Shown piece after piece: positions 1 through 9,222 of a stretch of 64,000 nucleotides of DNA. The stretch lies in NCBI GenBank assembly GCA_029239635.1, contig JARBUN010000014.1, positions 1 through 64,000 of the forward strand, in the 5' to 3' direction. The notes beneath the pieces are model-generated. The model was not told the DNA's origin. It worked only from the letters and a program-made list of their open reading frames with translations, and made no database searches. Both the position numbers and the translations under genes were made by a program. How positions within the stretch are numbered: the first letter of the stretch is position 1; each line of letters starts with the position of its first letter. Origin of the DNA: Microbacterium sp. (GTDB lineage: Bacteria > Actinomycetota > Actinomycetes > Actinomycetales > Microbacteriaceae).

Positions 1-593
<593 letters not shown>

Positions 594-754
594 GGAGCAT
601 CTCCATCTGTCGGGTGCGGCGCCCGTGCGGACACCGGCCTGCGAACAGGCATACATCGCCCATGTTATCCGTGTTACCCGTTCGTGACCTGCGAGGCCGC
701 CAGAAGCTCTCCCGCCCGCAGCGAACATACGGCTCCCTCCTCGATCCCGCGGCC

Positions 755-760
755 TAGGAT
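755..760 (+). promoter_or_regulatory. Leaderless-type -10 box for the gene at 767
   Basis: TAGGAT lies exactly 6 nt before the ATG at 767 and there is no Shine-Dalgarno sequence between them. That spacing puts the transcript start on or next to the start codon. No convincing -35 is visible. The same arrangement recurs upstream of several other genes in this window. Confidence 0.5.
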
Positions 761-766
761 CATGCC

Positions 767-1966
767 ATGGCCGGTTTCTGGGGCAGACGAAAGCGCGAAG
801 AACAGGATGCCGCGGACGCCGATCTGGCGCGACGGGCGGAGCTGGCGATCGTCGCGGCGGACGAGCGTGTGCGACTCACCTCCAACCACGACGAGATCCC
901 CGACACCTCGGAGGAGCTGCGGACGCGCAACGCGCGCATCATCCAGCTGTCGAAGTGGGCCGAGGACCTGCTCGAAGAGCGCACGCTGGTCCTGCAGCCC
1001 AAGATCGACGCGGTGCGCCGCGCTCCCGAGATCCTCACGCGGGTGCGGGCGGATCGCGAGCGTCTGGCCGAACGCGTTCCGCACGCGCGCGAGGTGGTCG
1101 AACGGCTCGCCCACCGCTACAACGACACGGCGCTGCAGCAGATCGGCGGAAACCCCGACGAGATCGATCAACTGCTGGACTTCGCCGTGCACACGGCAGG
1201 CGTCTCCGAGCGCCGGCGCGAGGCGGGCCAGCGCGAGCAGGCCTCCGTCGCCCTCGAGGCCGCGACCGAGGCCGTCCGCCGCGCCGAATCGCTCCTCGAC
1301 GCGGTCGACACCTTCGAGATCGAAGCCCTCCGCGCCGAATCCACCCTCGCGGCCGTCATCGACGACTCCCGCGGCGACCTGGCCGAGGCACGACGCGGAC
1401 CGATGACGCCGATCGTCACGCAGGCGATGGCGAACCTCGAGCGCGCCCTCGCCTCCCTTCCCCCGGCCGGCTCACGGACCGACCCGTTCAGTTCGCTCTC
1501 GGCACTGCGACAGGCCAACGCCGAACTCGACCTCGCCCGGGAGAGGGCGGCTCGCCCCGTCCCCTCGCAGGAACAGGTCGAACACGCGATCGACGACGCC
1601 GACCGCCAGCTCGCGGTCGCCCGCGGGCTCATCACGGGGCATCGCGGCTGGATCGGCGCCGACGCGCGCACCCGGTTCGTCGAGGCCGAACGTCTGCGCG
1701 CCGGCCTCCCCCTCGGCCCCGTGGCCGAGGACGACCGGGAGACGGTGCTGGCCACCGCCCGCCGCACGGGAGCTCTCGCCGCCGAAGCCCTGCAGATCGC
1801 TCAGCGCGACATCGAGCAGTCGCGCCCCTCCGACTGGGGCGACGGCGGCGGCGGCGGTTGGGGAGGCGGCTACGGTCGCGGTGGCGGCGGAGGCGGCAAC
1901 ATGGTCGGTGGCATGCTCGGCGGACTCGTGATCGGATCCCTCCTCGGCGACATCTTCGACGGCTGA
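767..1966 (+). CDS. Coiled-coil protein with glycine-rich C-terminus (resembles the tail of TPM-domain proteins)
   Basis: Function unknown. The 399-residue protein starts with a short basic stretch ([13 protein letters not shown]). About 330 residues of charged, Arg/Glu/Ala-rich predicted coiled coil follow, then a Gly/Trp/Tyr-rich linker (about 350-380) and a small hydrophobic glycine-zipper end ([21 protein letters not shown]-like, about 380-398). Actinobacterial TPM-domain (YgcG/DUF477) membrane proteins carry a similar helical region and Gly-rich end after the TPM domain. Here the TPM domain and any signal peptide are absent, so this would be a stand-alone tail; that homology is a judgement by eye. 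The gene has its own -10 box and ends at a perfect palindromic terminator shared with hpf. Confidence 0.75.
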   Translation: MAGFWGRRKREEQDAADADLARRAELAIVAADERVRLTSNHDEIPDTSEELRTRNARIIQLSKWAEDLLEERTLVLQPKIDAVRRAPEILTRVRADRERLAERVPHAREVVERLAHRYNDTALQQIGGNPDEIDQLLDFAVHTAGVSERRREAGQREQASVALEAATEAVRRAESLLDAVDTFEIEALRAESTLAAVIDDSRGDLAEARRGPMTPIVTQAMANLERALASLPPAGSRTDPFSSLSALRQANAELDLARERAARPVPSQEQVEHAIDDADRQLAVARGLITGHRGWIGADARTRFVEAERLRAGLPLGPVAEDDRETVLATARRTGALAAEALQIAQRDIEQSRPSDWGDGGGGGWGGGYGRGGGGGGNMVGGMLGGLVIGSLLGDIFDG

Positions 1967-1983
1967 GCCCGTCGGCACGCAGG

Positions 1984-2019
1984 AAGGGAGCCCCCGGCCA
2001 CGTGGCCGGGGGCTCCCTT
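1984..2019. terminator. Perfect 36-bp palindrome, bidirectional terminator
   Basis: Two 18-nt arms (AAGGGAGCCCCCGGCCAC and its exact reverse complement) abut with no spacer, between the convergent ends of the coiled-coil gene (1966) and hpf (2031). The stem ends in TT/AA runs only, so the U-tract is weak. Position and symmetry argue for termination of both transcripts. Confidence 0.8.
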
Positions 2020-2030
2020 CTCGAGATGCG

Positions 2031-2669
2031 TCAGGACGCGACGGCCTGCGGCGGCGCCTGCGTCGACAGCGCGATCACGCCGTAATCCCAGCCCTTGCGG
2101 CGGTACACGACGCTCGGGTGATCGGTGCGCGCATCGATGAAGAGGAAGAAGTCGTGTCCGACGAGCTCCATGCGGTCGACGGCCTCTTCGGCGGTCATCC
2201 ACTCGGCACCGAACTCCTTCTCGCGGATGACGACCGGCGAGTAGTCCTCCTCGTCCGCCGACTCGTTCTGCACGGGGACTTCGCCCGTGGCGACGGCACG
2301 CAGGACATCGACGGATGCCGGCTGCACGTCGATCCCGGAAAGCTCGCCGGTACCCTTCTCGAACTTCGCCCCGCGGGGGTGGTTGCGAGCGTCGATGCGC
2401 TTGTCCTTGGCCCGGCGGATCTGCTCCGAGATCTTGTCGACCGCGAGGTCGAGGGCGGCGAACTTGTCGGCATCGGTCGCCTCCGCGCGCACGACCGGAC
2501 CCTTGCCGCCAAGAGTCAGCTCGACGGTGTCGTCCTCCATGCGCCCGTTGCGATACGAGCGGTGAGTGACCTTGACCTCGAGCGACTGCGCTCGAGGGGC
2601 CAGGTGCTCGATACGGCTCACCTTTTCTTCGACCACCGAGCGAAAACGGTCGGTGATACCGACTCCCAC
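2031..2669 (-). CDS. hpf: Ribosome hibernation promoting factor, long form
   Basis: Long HPF dimerises and inactivates 70S ribosomes (100S formation) in stationary phase or stress. The N-terminal ribosome-binding domain spans about residues 1-95 (VKVTHR, VELTLGGKGPVVRAEATDAD). A variable linker follows, then the C-terminal dimerisation domain at about 150-205 (EEAVDRMELVGHDFFLFIDA and VVYRRKGWDYGVIAL). The start is uncertain. GTG at 2669 is the only start codon in frame, yet the frame stays open for 13 codons upstream and encodes LATSIVG just before it, which looks like the family N-terminus, without any ATG, GTG or TTG. The gene converges on the 767 gene and lies downstream of comF on the same strand. 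Confidence 0.9.
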   Translation of the reverse strand: MGVGITDRFRSVVEEKVSRIEHLAPRAQSLEVKVTHRSYRNGRMEDDTVELTLGGKGPVVRAEATDADKFAALDLAVDKISEQIRRAKDKRIDARNHPRGAKFEKGTGELSGIDVQPASVDVLRAVATGEVPVQNESADEEDYSPVVIREKEFGAEWMTAEEAVDRMELVGHDFFLFIDARTDHPSVVYRRKGWDYGVIALSTQAPPQAVAS

Positions 2670-2740
2670 GCCGACGATGCTGGTCGCTAGTGGGGCGACC
2701 CTCTCGTGTCACGCCCTCATCACCTTTTCGTCACCCGTCC

Positions 2741-3415
2741 TTATCTTTCGTATGATCCCGCTCCGCGGCCCCGGCGACGGGGCGTATGGGCCAGCGTCAC
2801 CGCGATCACCCGGCCCGCGCCCGCGGCGCGCAGCGCTCGGGCCGCGTCATCCAACGTGGCCCCGGTGGTGACGACATCGTCGACGAGCACGACGTCTCGG
2901 CCGCGAACCGGTCGCGAGAGGAACACGCCGCCGACATTGACCCGTCGGGCAGCGCGATCCAGCCCGCGCTGGTCGCGGGGCGTTCGCACGGACCGCAGCA
3001 ACGGCACCGGCGTCCACCCGCTCCGCCGCGCGAGGAGATCGACGGGGCGATAGCCGCGGCGCCGGTACGCGGCGCGCGAGGACGGCACGGTCGTCACCAC
3101 CGCACCGCCTTCCGTCACCTCGGCGAGGACCGACCCGAGCGCCGGCGCGAGAGCGCGGGCGAGGGACGTGCGCCCCTCCTCCTTCAGGGCACGGAGAACC
3201 CGCGCGGGCACCCCGGAGAACTCCATCGCGCTGGTCACCGCCAACCCCGCCTCGGTACGACGGCGGTGCGGGGCCGCGACCAGGGCCGCGCGGCATCCGG
3301 AACACAGCCCGACATCGAGAAGCCCGCACCCCGCGCAGGCGATCGGCATCCAGAACGTCAGGGCCTCGTGCAGGGCGGCGACGACCGTCTTCGTGAGCGA
3401 CGTGCGGGACGACAT
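2741..3415 (-). CDS. comF: ComF family phosphoribosyltransferase-like protein
   Basis: ComF proteins combine a zinc-ribbon head with a type I phosphoribosyltransferase fold. In transformable bacteria they assist DNA uptake, and in actinobacteria the role is unproven. Four cysteines in the expected CxxC-x7-CxxC pattern lie at residues 27, 30, 38 and 41. The PRPP-binding motif VLVDDVVTTGAT is at about 176-187. The 224-residue length is typical. The gene lies between lpqB and hpf, the usual order in Microbacteriaceae, and is separated from lpqB by 96 bp holding a small hairpin. Confidence 0.9.
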   Translation of the reverse strand: MSSRTSLTKTVVAALHEALTFWMPIACAGCGLLDVGLCSGCRAALVAAPHRRRTEAGLAVTSAMEFSGVPARVLRALKEEGRTSLARALAPALGSVLAEVTEGGAVVTTVPSSRAAYRRRGYRPVDLLARRSGWTPVPLLRSVRTPRDQRGLDRAARRVNVGGVFLSRPVRGRDVVLVDDVVTTGATLDDAARALRAAGAGRVIAVTLAHTPRRRGRGAGSYER

Positions 3416-3469
3416 GCGCCCATGCTCATCGATCGAGGGCGTGCGCGAGGCCGCCGTTCCTCGATCCGT

Positions 3470-3489
3470 GGAGACCTTGTCAGGTCTCC
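3470..3489. terminator. Short hairpin between lpqB and comF
   Basis: GGAGACCT and AGGTCTCC form a perfect 8-bp stem with a TGTC loop, 23 nt downstream of the lpqB stop. There is no U-tract, so it may be a terminator, an attenuator or an mRNA end-protecting hairpin. Confidence 0.4.
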
Positions 3490-3511
3490 TCCGTGGGGAG
3501 GAACGGCAGGG

Positions 3512-5170
3512 TCAGGAGGTAGTCCCCTGCTGCGCCGCGAGCACGCGGATGTCGTCGGCCACGAGCGTCCACGAGCTGCCCCGTCGGCTGAACAAGCGCC
3601 CGGTGTCGTCGAGCACCCGCACGCTCGTGCTTCCGCCCGCGACGGTGCGCGCGCCGTCGGGGGCGGCTCCGGTCGTGCCGCGACCGCCGACGCCGAGCTC
3701 GCCCAGGTGGCTGACACCCGCGTCGACGGTGAGGATGCCGAGGGTCGCGTCGTCGAGCCAGGCCAGATCGAAGGCGCCCGACTCGGTGAACGACAGCACG
3801 TGGGGCGGGCCGAGGTTGATCTCGCTCGCGGCGCGTTGGACGCTGGCGAGCCACACCTCGCGAACGCCCGCCACGGTGACGATCGCCGCCACGCGCGTGC
3901 CGTCGCGGGAGATCTGGAACGCGGTGATCTCCGAGGCGTCCGGCCACGCGTTGCCGATCTCGGCGGGAACGCCTTCGGGGGTGAAGGCCCGCAGCTGCGA
4001 GGGCGACGACGACGGCACGCTCCAGATGAGTCCCGAAGAGTCGATCGAGGGAGCGATGAGGCCGGGCCGGTCGTCGAGGAGGAACGTGCGACCGTCCGCG
4101 AGGGCGCTCGCCACCGTGCCCTGCGCGGTGCGGACCGCGGCGAGGCTCCGGTCGGCCTCGAGCTCGACCGACTGCGGGCCGAGCGACTCGACGGCGTCGG
4201 AGAGGCCCGGGATCGTGGTGACCTGATCGCCCGAGAGGATGCCGAACGTTCCGTCCGCGGTCATGACGGCGGGCGGCGGGTCGACGCGCGTGACGCGCAC
4301 CGGGACCTCCTCGGCCGCGATGGGCGTGCCCTCGACCGTCATCTGCACCTGACTGATGCCGGCCGTCGACAGGCTGCGCGTCAGCTGCGTCTGCATCCGG
4401 TTCAGCGTGGTGCTGTCCAGGCTCAGCGCCGTCCGCGGCAGTTGCACCTGCGCGACGCCGCCGGACGACAGGGTCACCGAACGCCCGACGAGAGAGAGGT
4501 CCTCGGGGAAGGCGCTCTTCACCGCTCCTTCGAGCCAGGCGCTCGGTTGGCCGTCGACGAGTGCCGTCGCGACGCGACTGGCCACGAGAGGTCGAGGGAA
4601 CCAGCGCACATCCGGGACGATGAACGTCCACGTCGGATCGAAGTACGCGACGGATGCCGACTGGTAGACCGTGGGGAAGACCTCCTCGTACAGCACGACA
4701 CCGTCGGGCGCCGCGCTGATGCGCCACTGGTCGTCGACCTTCGTCAGCGAGTAGCCCAGCGACTCCGTCGTGCCCTCCACGCTCGGCGAGTAGGCCCCGT
4801 TCGCGTCGACGCCCGCGACCGTCGACAGCGACACGGTGACGGTGGCGCCGTCCGACGACGCGGCGGCGCGACGGTCGGCCAGGCGGTCGATGGTGACGCG
4901 TGCGCGGGGGTCCCACTGCGTGCCGGGCGCGAGGAACAGCTTCGCCGTCGCCCAGTCGTCGGCGGGACCGGAGCCCGCGCGGAGGAAGCCCTCGACGATC
5001 TCCGCCGGCGAGGCGTCGTCCTGCGGTCCGTCGGGGACGAACGCGAACGTCTGGGTGTCATCGGTCTGCGGACCCCGGCCGGGGTTGACGTATCCCGCGG
5101 TGGGCAGGCCCGTGCACGCCGACAGCACGAGCACCAGCGTCAGGCTCAGCAGGGAAAGGGCGCGCCTCAT
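3512..5170 (-). CDS. lpqB: Lipoprotein LpqB, accessory to MtrAB
   Basis: LpqB is a membrane-anchored lipoprotein that modulates the sensor kinase MtrB and influences cell-wall homeostasis and division in actinobacteria. A hydrophobic signal ends in the lipobox LVLSAC with the lipidated cysteine at residue 19. A GerMN-type domain occupies roughly residues 190-310, and the C-terminal half is rich in beta-propeller-like repeats. The length of 552 residues is usual. The gene's ATG overlaps the mtrB stop by 4 bp (ATGA), so it is translationally coupled as the third gene of mtrA-mtrB-lpqB. Confidence 0.95.
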   Translation of the reverse strand: MRRALSLLSLTLVLVLSACTGLPTAGYVNPGRGPQTDDTQTFAFVPDGPQDDASPAEIVEGFLRAGSGPADDWATAKLFLAPGTQWDPRARVTIDRLADRRAAASSDGATVTVSLSTVAGVDANGAYSPSVEGTTESLGYSLTKVDDQWRISAAPDGVVLYEEVFPTVYQSASVAYFDPTWTFIVPDVRWFPRPLVASRVATALVDGQPSAWLEGAVKSAFPEDLSLVGRSVTLSSGGVAQVQLPRTALSLDSTTLNRMQTQLTRSLSTAGISQVQMTVEGTPIAAEEVPVRVTRVDPPPAVMTADGTFGILSGDQVTTIPGLSDAVESLGPQSVELEADRSLAAVRTAQGTVASALADGRTFLLDDRPGLIAPSIDSSGLIWSVPSSSPSQLRAFTPEGVPAEIGNAWPDASEITAFQISRDGTRVAAIVTVAGVREVWLASVQRAASEINLGPPHVLSFTESGAFDLAWLDDATLGILTVDAGVSHLGELGVGGRGTTGAAPDGARTVAGGSTSVRVLDDTGRLFSRRGSSWTLVADDIRVLAAQQGTTS

Positions 5171-6855
5171 GTCGTCCCCCGTGTCGTGGTGCGACCGAGC
5201 GAGATCGGCTGGGTGAGACCGAGCGCCTCGAGAGTGCCGCCCTGTTCATCGTCGGGGACGAGGGGAAGAGGAGAGCTCCCGAGCGGCCGCCCGTCGCGCG
5301 GCAGAGTGAGCACGAAGTTGGAGCCGTGCCCGGGTTCGGACCACACCGCCAGGGTGCCGCCGTGCAGGCGGGCATCCCCGAGGGCGATCGACAGGCCGAG
5401 ACCCGTGCCGCCGATCGTCCGGACCCGCGAGGGGTCGGCGCGCCAGAACCGGTCGAACACGCGGTCGACGTCTTCGGCGCGCATGCCCAGACCGAAATCG
5501 CGCACGCCGAGGGCGACGGCATCCCGATCGCTGTCGACGGACACGACGATCGGGCGCCCCTCCCCGTGCTCGATGGCGTTGCCGAGGAGGTTGCGCACGA
5601 TCCGACGGATGCGGCGGGCGTCCATGTCGACCGGGGTGTATCCGCCCGGAGCGACCAGACGCACGTCGGTGCCGTGCTTCTCGGCGAGCTGCTCCATCGA
5701 GGCGATCACGTCTTCGGCGAGAGAGGCGAGGCTCGTCGGCTCGAGCTCGAGCTGCACGGATCCCGCGTCGTAGCGGCTGATCTCGAGAAGATCGGTGAGG
5801 AGGACCTCGAAGCGCTGGACCTGCGCGTGCAGCAGTTCCGCGGCGCGGCCCGTGACGGGGTCGAACTCCTCGCGCTGGTCGTTGATCATGTCGGCCGCGA
5901 GCTTGATCGTGGTCAGGGGCGTGCGGAGTTCGTGCGAGACGTCCGAGACGAACCGCTGCTGCACGAGAGAGAGGTCGGCGAGCTCTTTGATCTGCGACTC
6001 GATGCTGTCGGCCATCGCGTTGAACGACCGGTTCAGCGTGGCGAGCTCGTCCTCTCCGCGGACCGGCAGCCGCACGCCCAGATCGCCCGCCGCGAACTTC
6101 GCGCTGGTCTCGGCGGCATCCGCGATCGGCGTCGTGACGGAGCGCAGCACGACCCAGGCGATGGCCCCGATCAGGACGACGAGGATCAGGCCGACCACCC
6201 ACAGAAGGACCTGGACGAACGACAGCGTCTGCGCCGCGCTCGCGAGGTCGTACCCCATGTAGAGCTCGTAGTAGTCCACCCCATCCTGGGCGGGGAAGCG
6301 CAGCTGATGACCGACCAGGATGCCGGGGACCTCGCGATCGTTCTCGGCGGGCAGCGCGACGGACTGCCACCACTGCAGGTCGGGGCTCGACTGCACCTGG
6401 GTGCGCAGCTCGGGGGTGACGAGGCGGGATTCGAAGGTCGGGGAGATGAAGGGCTGCGGCGCGAGAGGCGAGGGCGGACCGATGCGGTAGAGCGCGATGA
6501 GATCGCTCGAGGACTGCTGGGACAACCGCGTCGCGATGCCGTTCATGAGCGTCTGCGCGGCGGCCGGGTCGGTGGAGTCGACCGCGGCGTCGAGCGTGGC
6601 CTGCGCCGACGCGGTCGCGCGCTGCGCTTCGAGGAGGACCTGGTCCTTGCGCGCGGTGAACAGCTCGTTCTGGATGACGAGGGCCATCGCGAGACACGTC
6701 ACGAGGATGGTCGTCGCGGTCAGCGCGACGGTGATGACGATGGTGCGGAAGCGCAGCGAACGGCGCCACAGGGTGATGAGACGGTCGCGGGTCGCGCGCC
6801 AATCGCGCGTGTTCCAGCCTCGCGGCGACGCCAGAGTGCGCACCGCGCCCGTCAT
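5167..6855 (-). CDS. mtrB: Sensor histidine kinase MtrB
   Basis: MtrB is the membrane sensor that phosphorylates MtrA to control cell-wall, division and osmotic-response genes. It has two membrane segments (about residues 36-62 and 212-238) flanking an extracytoplasmic sensor region, then HAMP, then the H-box VSHELRTPL with the phospho-acceptor His at about 308. The N-box (RNLLGNAIEHG) and G-boxes (DFGLGM, GGTGLGL) follow. The start was set at the ATG at 6855, 7 nt after the mtrA stop and preceded by a GAGG; a GTG 39 nt further up would overlap mtrA. At 562 residues the length is normal. Confidence 0.95.
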   Translation of the reverse strand: MTGAVRTLASPRGWNTRDWRATRDRLITLWRRSLRFRTIVITVALTATTILVTCLAMALVIQNELFTARKDQVLLEAQRATASAQATLDAAVDSTDPAAAQTLMNGIATRLSQQSSSDLIALYRIGPPSPLAPQPFISPTFESRLVTPELRTQVQSSPDLQWWQSVALPAENDREVPGILVGHQLRFPAQDGVDYYELYMGYDLASAAQTLSFVQVLLWVVGLILVVLIGAIAWVVLRSVTTPIADAAETSAKFAAGDLGVRLPVRGEDELATLNRSFNAMADSIESQIKELADLSLVQQRFVSDVSHELRTPLTTIKLAADMINDQREEFDPVTGRAAELLHAQVQRFEVLLTDLLEISRYDAGSVQLELEPTSLASLAEDVIASMEQLAEKHGTDVRLVAPGGYTPVDMDARRIRRIVRNLLGNAIEHGEGRPIVVSVDSDRDAVALGVRDFGLGMRAEDVDRVFDRFWRADPSRVRTIGGTGLGLSIALGDARLHGGTLAVWSEPGHGSNFVLTLPRDGRPLGSSPLPLVPDDEQGGTLEALGLTQPISLGRTTTRGTT

Positions 6856-6862
6856 GACGGCC

Positions 6863-7543
6863 TCAAGCCACCGCGCCGGCCCGATAGCCCACACCGCGCA
6901 CGGTGGTGACGATGCGGGGATTGTCGGGATCGGCCTCGATCTTGGCCCGGAGCCGTTGGACGTGCACGTTCACCAGACGCGTGTCCGCCTTGTAGTGGTA
7001 GCCCCAGACCTGCTCGAGCAGCATCTCGCGAGAGAACACCTGCTGCGGCTTCTCGGCGAGGGCGACGAGGAGCTCGAACTCGAGGGGCGTGAGCGCGATG
7101 GGGCTGTCGCCCCGGCGCACCTCGTGCGCGGCCACGTCTACCACGAGGTCGCCGATGCGCAGCGTCTCGTCGACGGGTGCCTGCACGGGACGCAGGCGGG
7201 TACGGATACGGGCGACGAGCTCCTTCGGGTTGAAGGGCTTCATGATGTAGTCGTCGGCACCCGACTCGAGCCCCTTGACCACGTCGGCGGTGTCGGTGCG
7301 GGCCGTGAGCATGATGATGGGGACGCCCGACTCGGCGCGCACGCGGGTGCAGATCTCGATGCCGTCGACGCCGGGCAGCATGAGGTCGAGCAGGATCAGA
7401 TCGGGCCGCTCGGTGCGCCAGGCCTCGACGGCCTGTGCGCCGTCGGCGCAGAAGACCGTGTCGAATCCTTCCGTGCGCAGCACGATGCCGATCATCTCGG
7501 CCAGTGCGGTGTCGTCGTCGACAACCAGGATCCGTGAAGTCAT
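6863..7543 (-). CDS. mtrA: Response regulator MtrA
   Basis: MtrA is an OmpR-family DNA-binding response regulator, essential in several actinobacteria, that acts with MtrB on cell-wall hydrolases and replication/division genes. The receiver domain (1-115) has the acidic pair DD at 9-10, phospho-acceptor Asp 53 (LLDLMLPG) and the conserved KPF. A winged-helix output domain fills about 130-226 (LTPLEFELL, VWGYHYKADTRLVNVHVQRL). The start is the ATG at 7543 (MTSRILVVDD); the frame is open further up but that part is not conserved in type. The 209 bp before it, shared with the divergent gene at 7753, hold a possible minus-strand -10 (TACTCT, 7619-7624), which would give a leader of about 70 nt. 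Confidence 0.96.
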   Translation of the reverse strand: MTSRILVVDDDTALAEMIGIVLRTEGFDTVFCADGAQAVEAWRTERPDLILLDLMLPGVDGIEICTRVRAESGVPIIMLTARTDTADVVKGLESGADDYIMKPFNPKELVARIRTRLRPVQAPVDETLRIGDLVVDVAAHEVRRGDSPIALTPLEFELLVALAEKPQQVFSREMLLEQVWGYHYKADTRLVNVHVQRLRAKIEADPDNPRIVTTVRGVGYRAGAVA

Positions 7544-7752
7544 CGGGTGTACGTCTTCCGTCTCGAAACCCGCTCGGGGACGGGCCATGGCACCCCGGGT
7601 GAGGGAGCAATCCCTCTGAGAGTAGTCGACATGCCCGCGAAGGGGCCGAGCGCTGCCCGGGTGTCCGCCGGACAGCCGTGTCACAGCTCTCCTTCCGTGT
7701 CGGAGGTCTGTGACACGATGAAGGCACTGCCGACCACCGAGGAGGCGTCATC

Positions 7753-9222
7753 GTGACCGCGTACCCCGCCTGGACCCCCGCGTCGCGCCCGGGCATCGTG
7801 CCGCTGCATCCGTACGGATTCGGGACGATCCTGACCAGGTCGTTCACGGCCCTGCGCCACAACCCGCGCGTCTTGCTGGGCTTCGCCCTCGTGGTGCAGA
7901 CCGTCGCCTATGTGATCCTCAGCGCCGCCGTCGCGGCGGCGGCCATCGCCAGCTTCTCCCGGCTCGACACCCTCCGGGAGGGCACCGACGACTTCAACGC
8001 CGTCCTGGCCGGATCGATCGCGCTCACCGCCATCGTCGCCCTCGTGCTGGGGGTGGCCGCGAGCGGACTGAGCGTCCTCGTGCAAGGGGTCGTCGTCGCC
8101 GAGGTGGCGCACGCGGTCGTCGCCGAGAAGCCGACGTTGAAAGTGATCTGGCGGCGGGTGCGACCCGTCTTCTGGCGCCTGATCGGATACGCCGCCCTGA
8201 CCTTCGCCGCGGTGCTCGTCGTGCTCGCGGTTCTGGCCGGCATCGTGGTCGCGATCTCCTTCGCACTGCTGCCGGTGGGCATCCTCGTGGGGATTCTGCT
8301 CGCCCTCGCCTGCATCCCGCTCTACCTGTGGCTCGCGACCAAGCTCTTCCTCGTCCCGTCCGTCATCATCCTCGAGGGCACGGGGATCCGAGCGGGCATC
8401 GCGCGCTCCTGGCGGCTCACCCGCGGACGGTTCTGGTCGACGCTCGGTGTTCTCGTGGTCATCTCCGTCGCGTTCAGCGTCGTCGCCCAGATCATCTCGT
8501 TCCCGCTCAGCATGGGGGCGAGCTTCTTGTCGACCCTCATCGCCCCCACCGGCAGCCCCGAACCGGGTGCGATCGCGGGCTTCATCGTGGTGCAGTTGAT
8601 CGGGCAGGCCGGCATCCTGCTCGTCCAGTGCATCGCCCTCGTGGTGCAGTCCACGTCGGCCGTCCTGGTCTACGTCGACGCCCGCATGCGCGTCGAGGGA
8701 CTCGACCAAGACCTCGCGTCGTACGTCGACGCGCGCGACTCCGGCGTCGACGACCTTCCCGATCCATATCTCGTGGGCATCGGTCGCACCGTCGCCCCCG
8801 TTCAGCAGTGGGGCGTGCCGGGAGCGCCGGCGGGATGGGGTCCGCCGAGCGCGCCGCCGTATGGCGCGGCGCCGACCGGCCAGCCCTACGGCGCGGCGCC
8901 GACCGGCCAGCCCTACGGCGCGGCACCGACTGCTCCCCCTTACGGCGCGGCGCCGACCGGCCAGCCCTACGGAACCCCGCCCGCCGGGCAGCCGTACGGC
9001 GCGGCACCGACCGCCGCGGCTCCGTACGGGGCTGCGCCGCCTCCGCCCCCGGCCCCGACGCTGCAGGCACCGATGGCACCGGCACCGATGCCGCCGGCCG
9101 ACGAGCACGCGGGCGGCTCGGTGCCGAGTGCAGACACGACCGACGGGGATGCGCCGCACCCGGCCGCCCCGCCCTCGACGACCACGTGGACGGCGCCCGG
9201 AGCCCGGGCCGACGACGCATGA
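7753..9222 (+). CDS. GDPDase-type membrane domain protein with proline-rich repeat tail
   Basis: Residues about 1-330 form roughly six long hydrophobic segments resembling the membrane domain attached to some glycerophosphodiester phosphodiesterases. The catalytic phosphodiesterase part is absent. The last 120 residues are a low-complexity Pro/Ala/Gly/Tyr tail with six near-identical PYGAAPTGQ units. The start is a GTG with GAGGAGG 9 nt upstream; 209 bp separate it from mtrA on the other strand. It heads a five-gene operon and overlaps the DUF4129 gene by 4 bp. The role is unknown; the cluster context (MoxR, DUF58, DUF4129) suggests an envelope-related complex. Confidence 0.85.
   Translation: MTAYPAWTPASRPGIVPLHPYGFGTILTRSFTALRHNPRVLLGFALVVQTVAYVILSAAVAAAAIASFSRLDTLREGTDDFNAVLAGSIALTAIVALVLGVAASGLSVLVQGVVVAEVAHAVVAEKPTLKVIWRRVRPVFWRLIGYAALTFAAVLVVLAVLAGIVVAISFALLPVGILVGILLALACIPLYLWLATKLFLVPSVIILEGTGIRAGIARSWRLTRGRFWSTLGVLVVISVAFSVVAQIISFPLSMGASFLSTLIAPTGSPEPGAIAGFIVVQLIGQAGILLVQCIALVVQSTSAVLVYVDARMRVEGLDQDLASYVDARDSGVDDLPDPYLVGIGRTVAPVQQWGVPGAPAGWGPPSAPPYGAAPTGQPYGAAPTGQPYGAAPTAPPYGAAPTGQPYGTPPAGQPYGAAPTAAAPYGAAPPPPPAPTLQAPMAPAPMPPADEHAGGSVPSADTTDGDAPHPAAPPSTTTWTAPGARADDA
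8857..9018 (+). repeat. Six 27-bp in-frame tandem repeats (PYGAAPTGQ)
   Basis: Six 27-bp units encode PYGAAPTGQ or close variants (units 3, 5 and 6 diverge at the end). Units 1, 2 and 4 are almost identical at the DNA level, so the copy number could vary by slippage. The units sit in the cytoplasmic or surface tail of the membrane protein. Confidence 0.85.

Noticed and set aside
2786-5773. 995-residue + strand frame across comF, lpqB and mtrB
   Set aside because: Low-complexity antisense shadow; comF, lpqB and mtrB are certain on the other strand.
7690-7740. Strong promoter between mtrA and the 7753 gene
   Set aside because: No convincing -10/-35 pair on the + strand; only a weak CACGAT and an SD site are visible.
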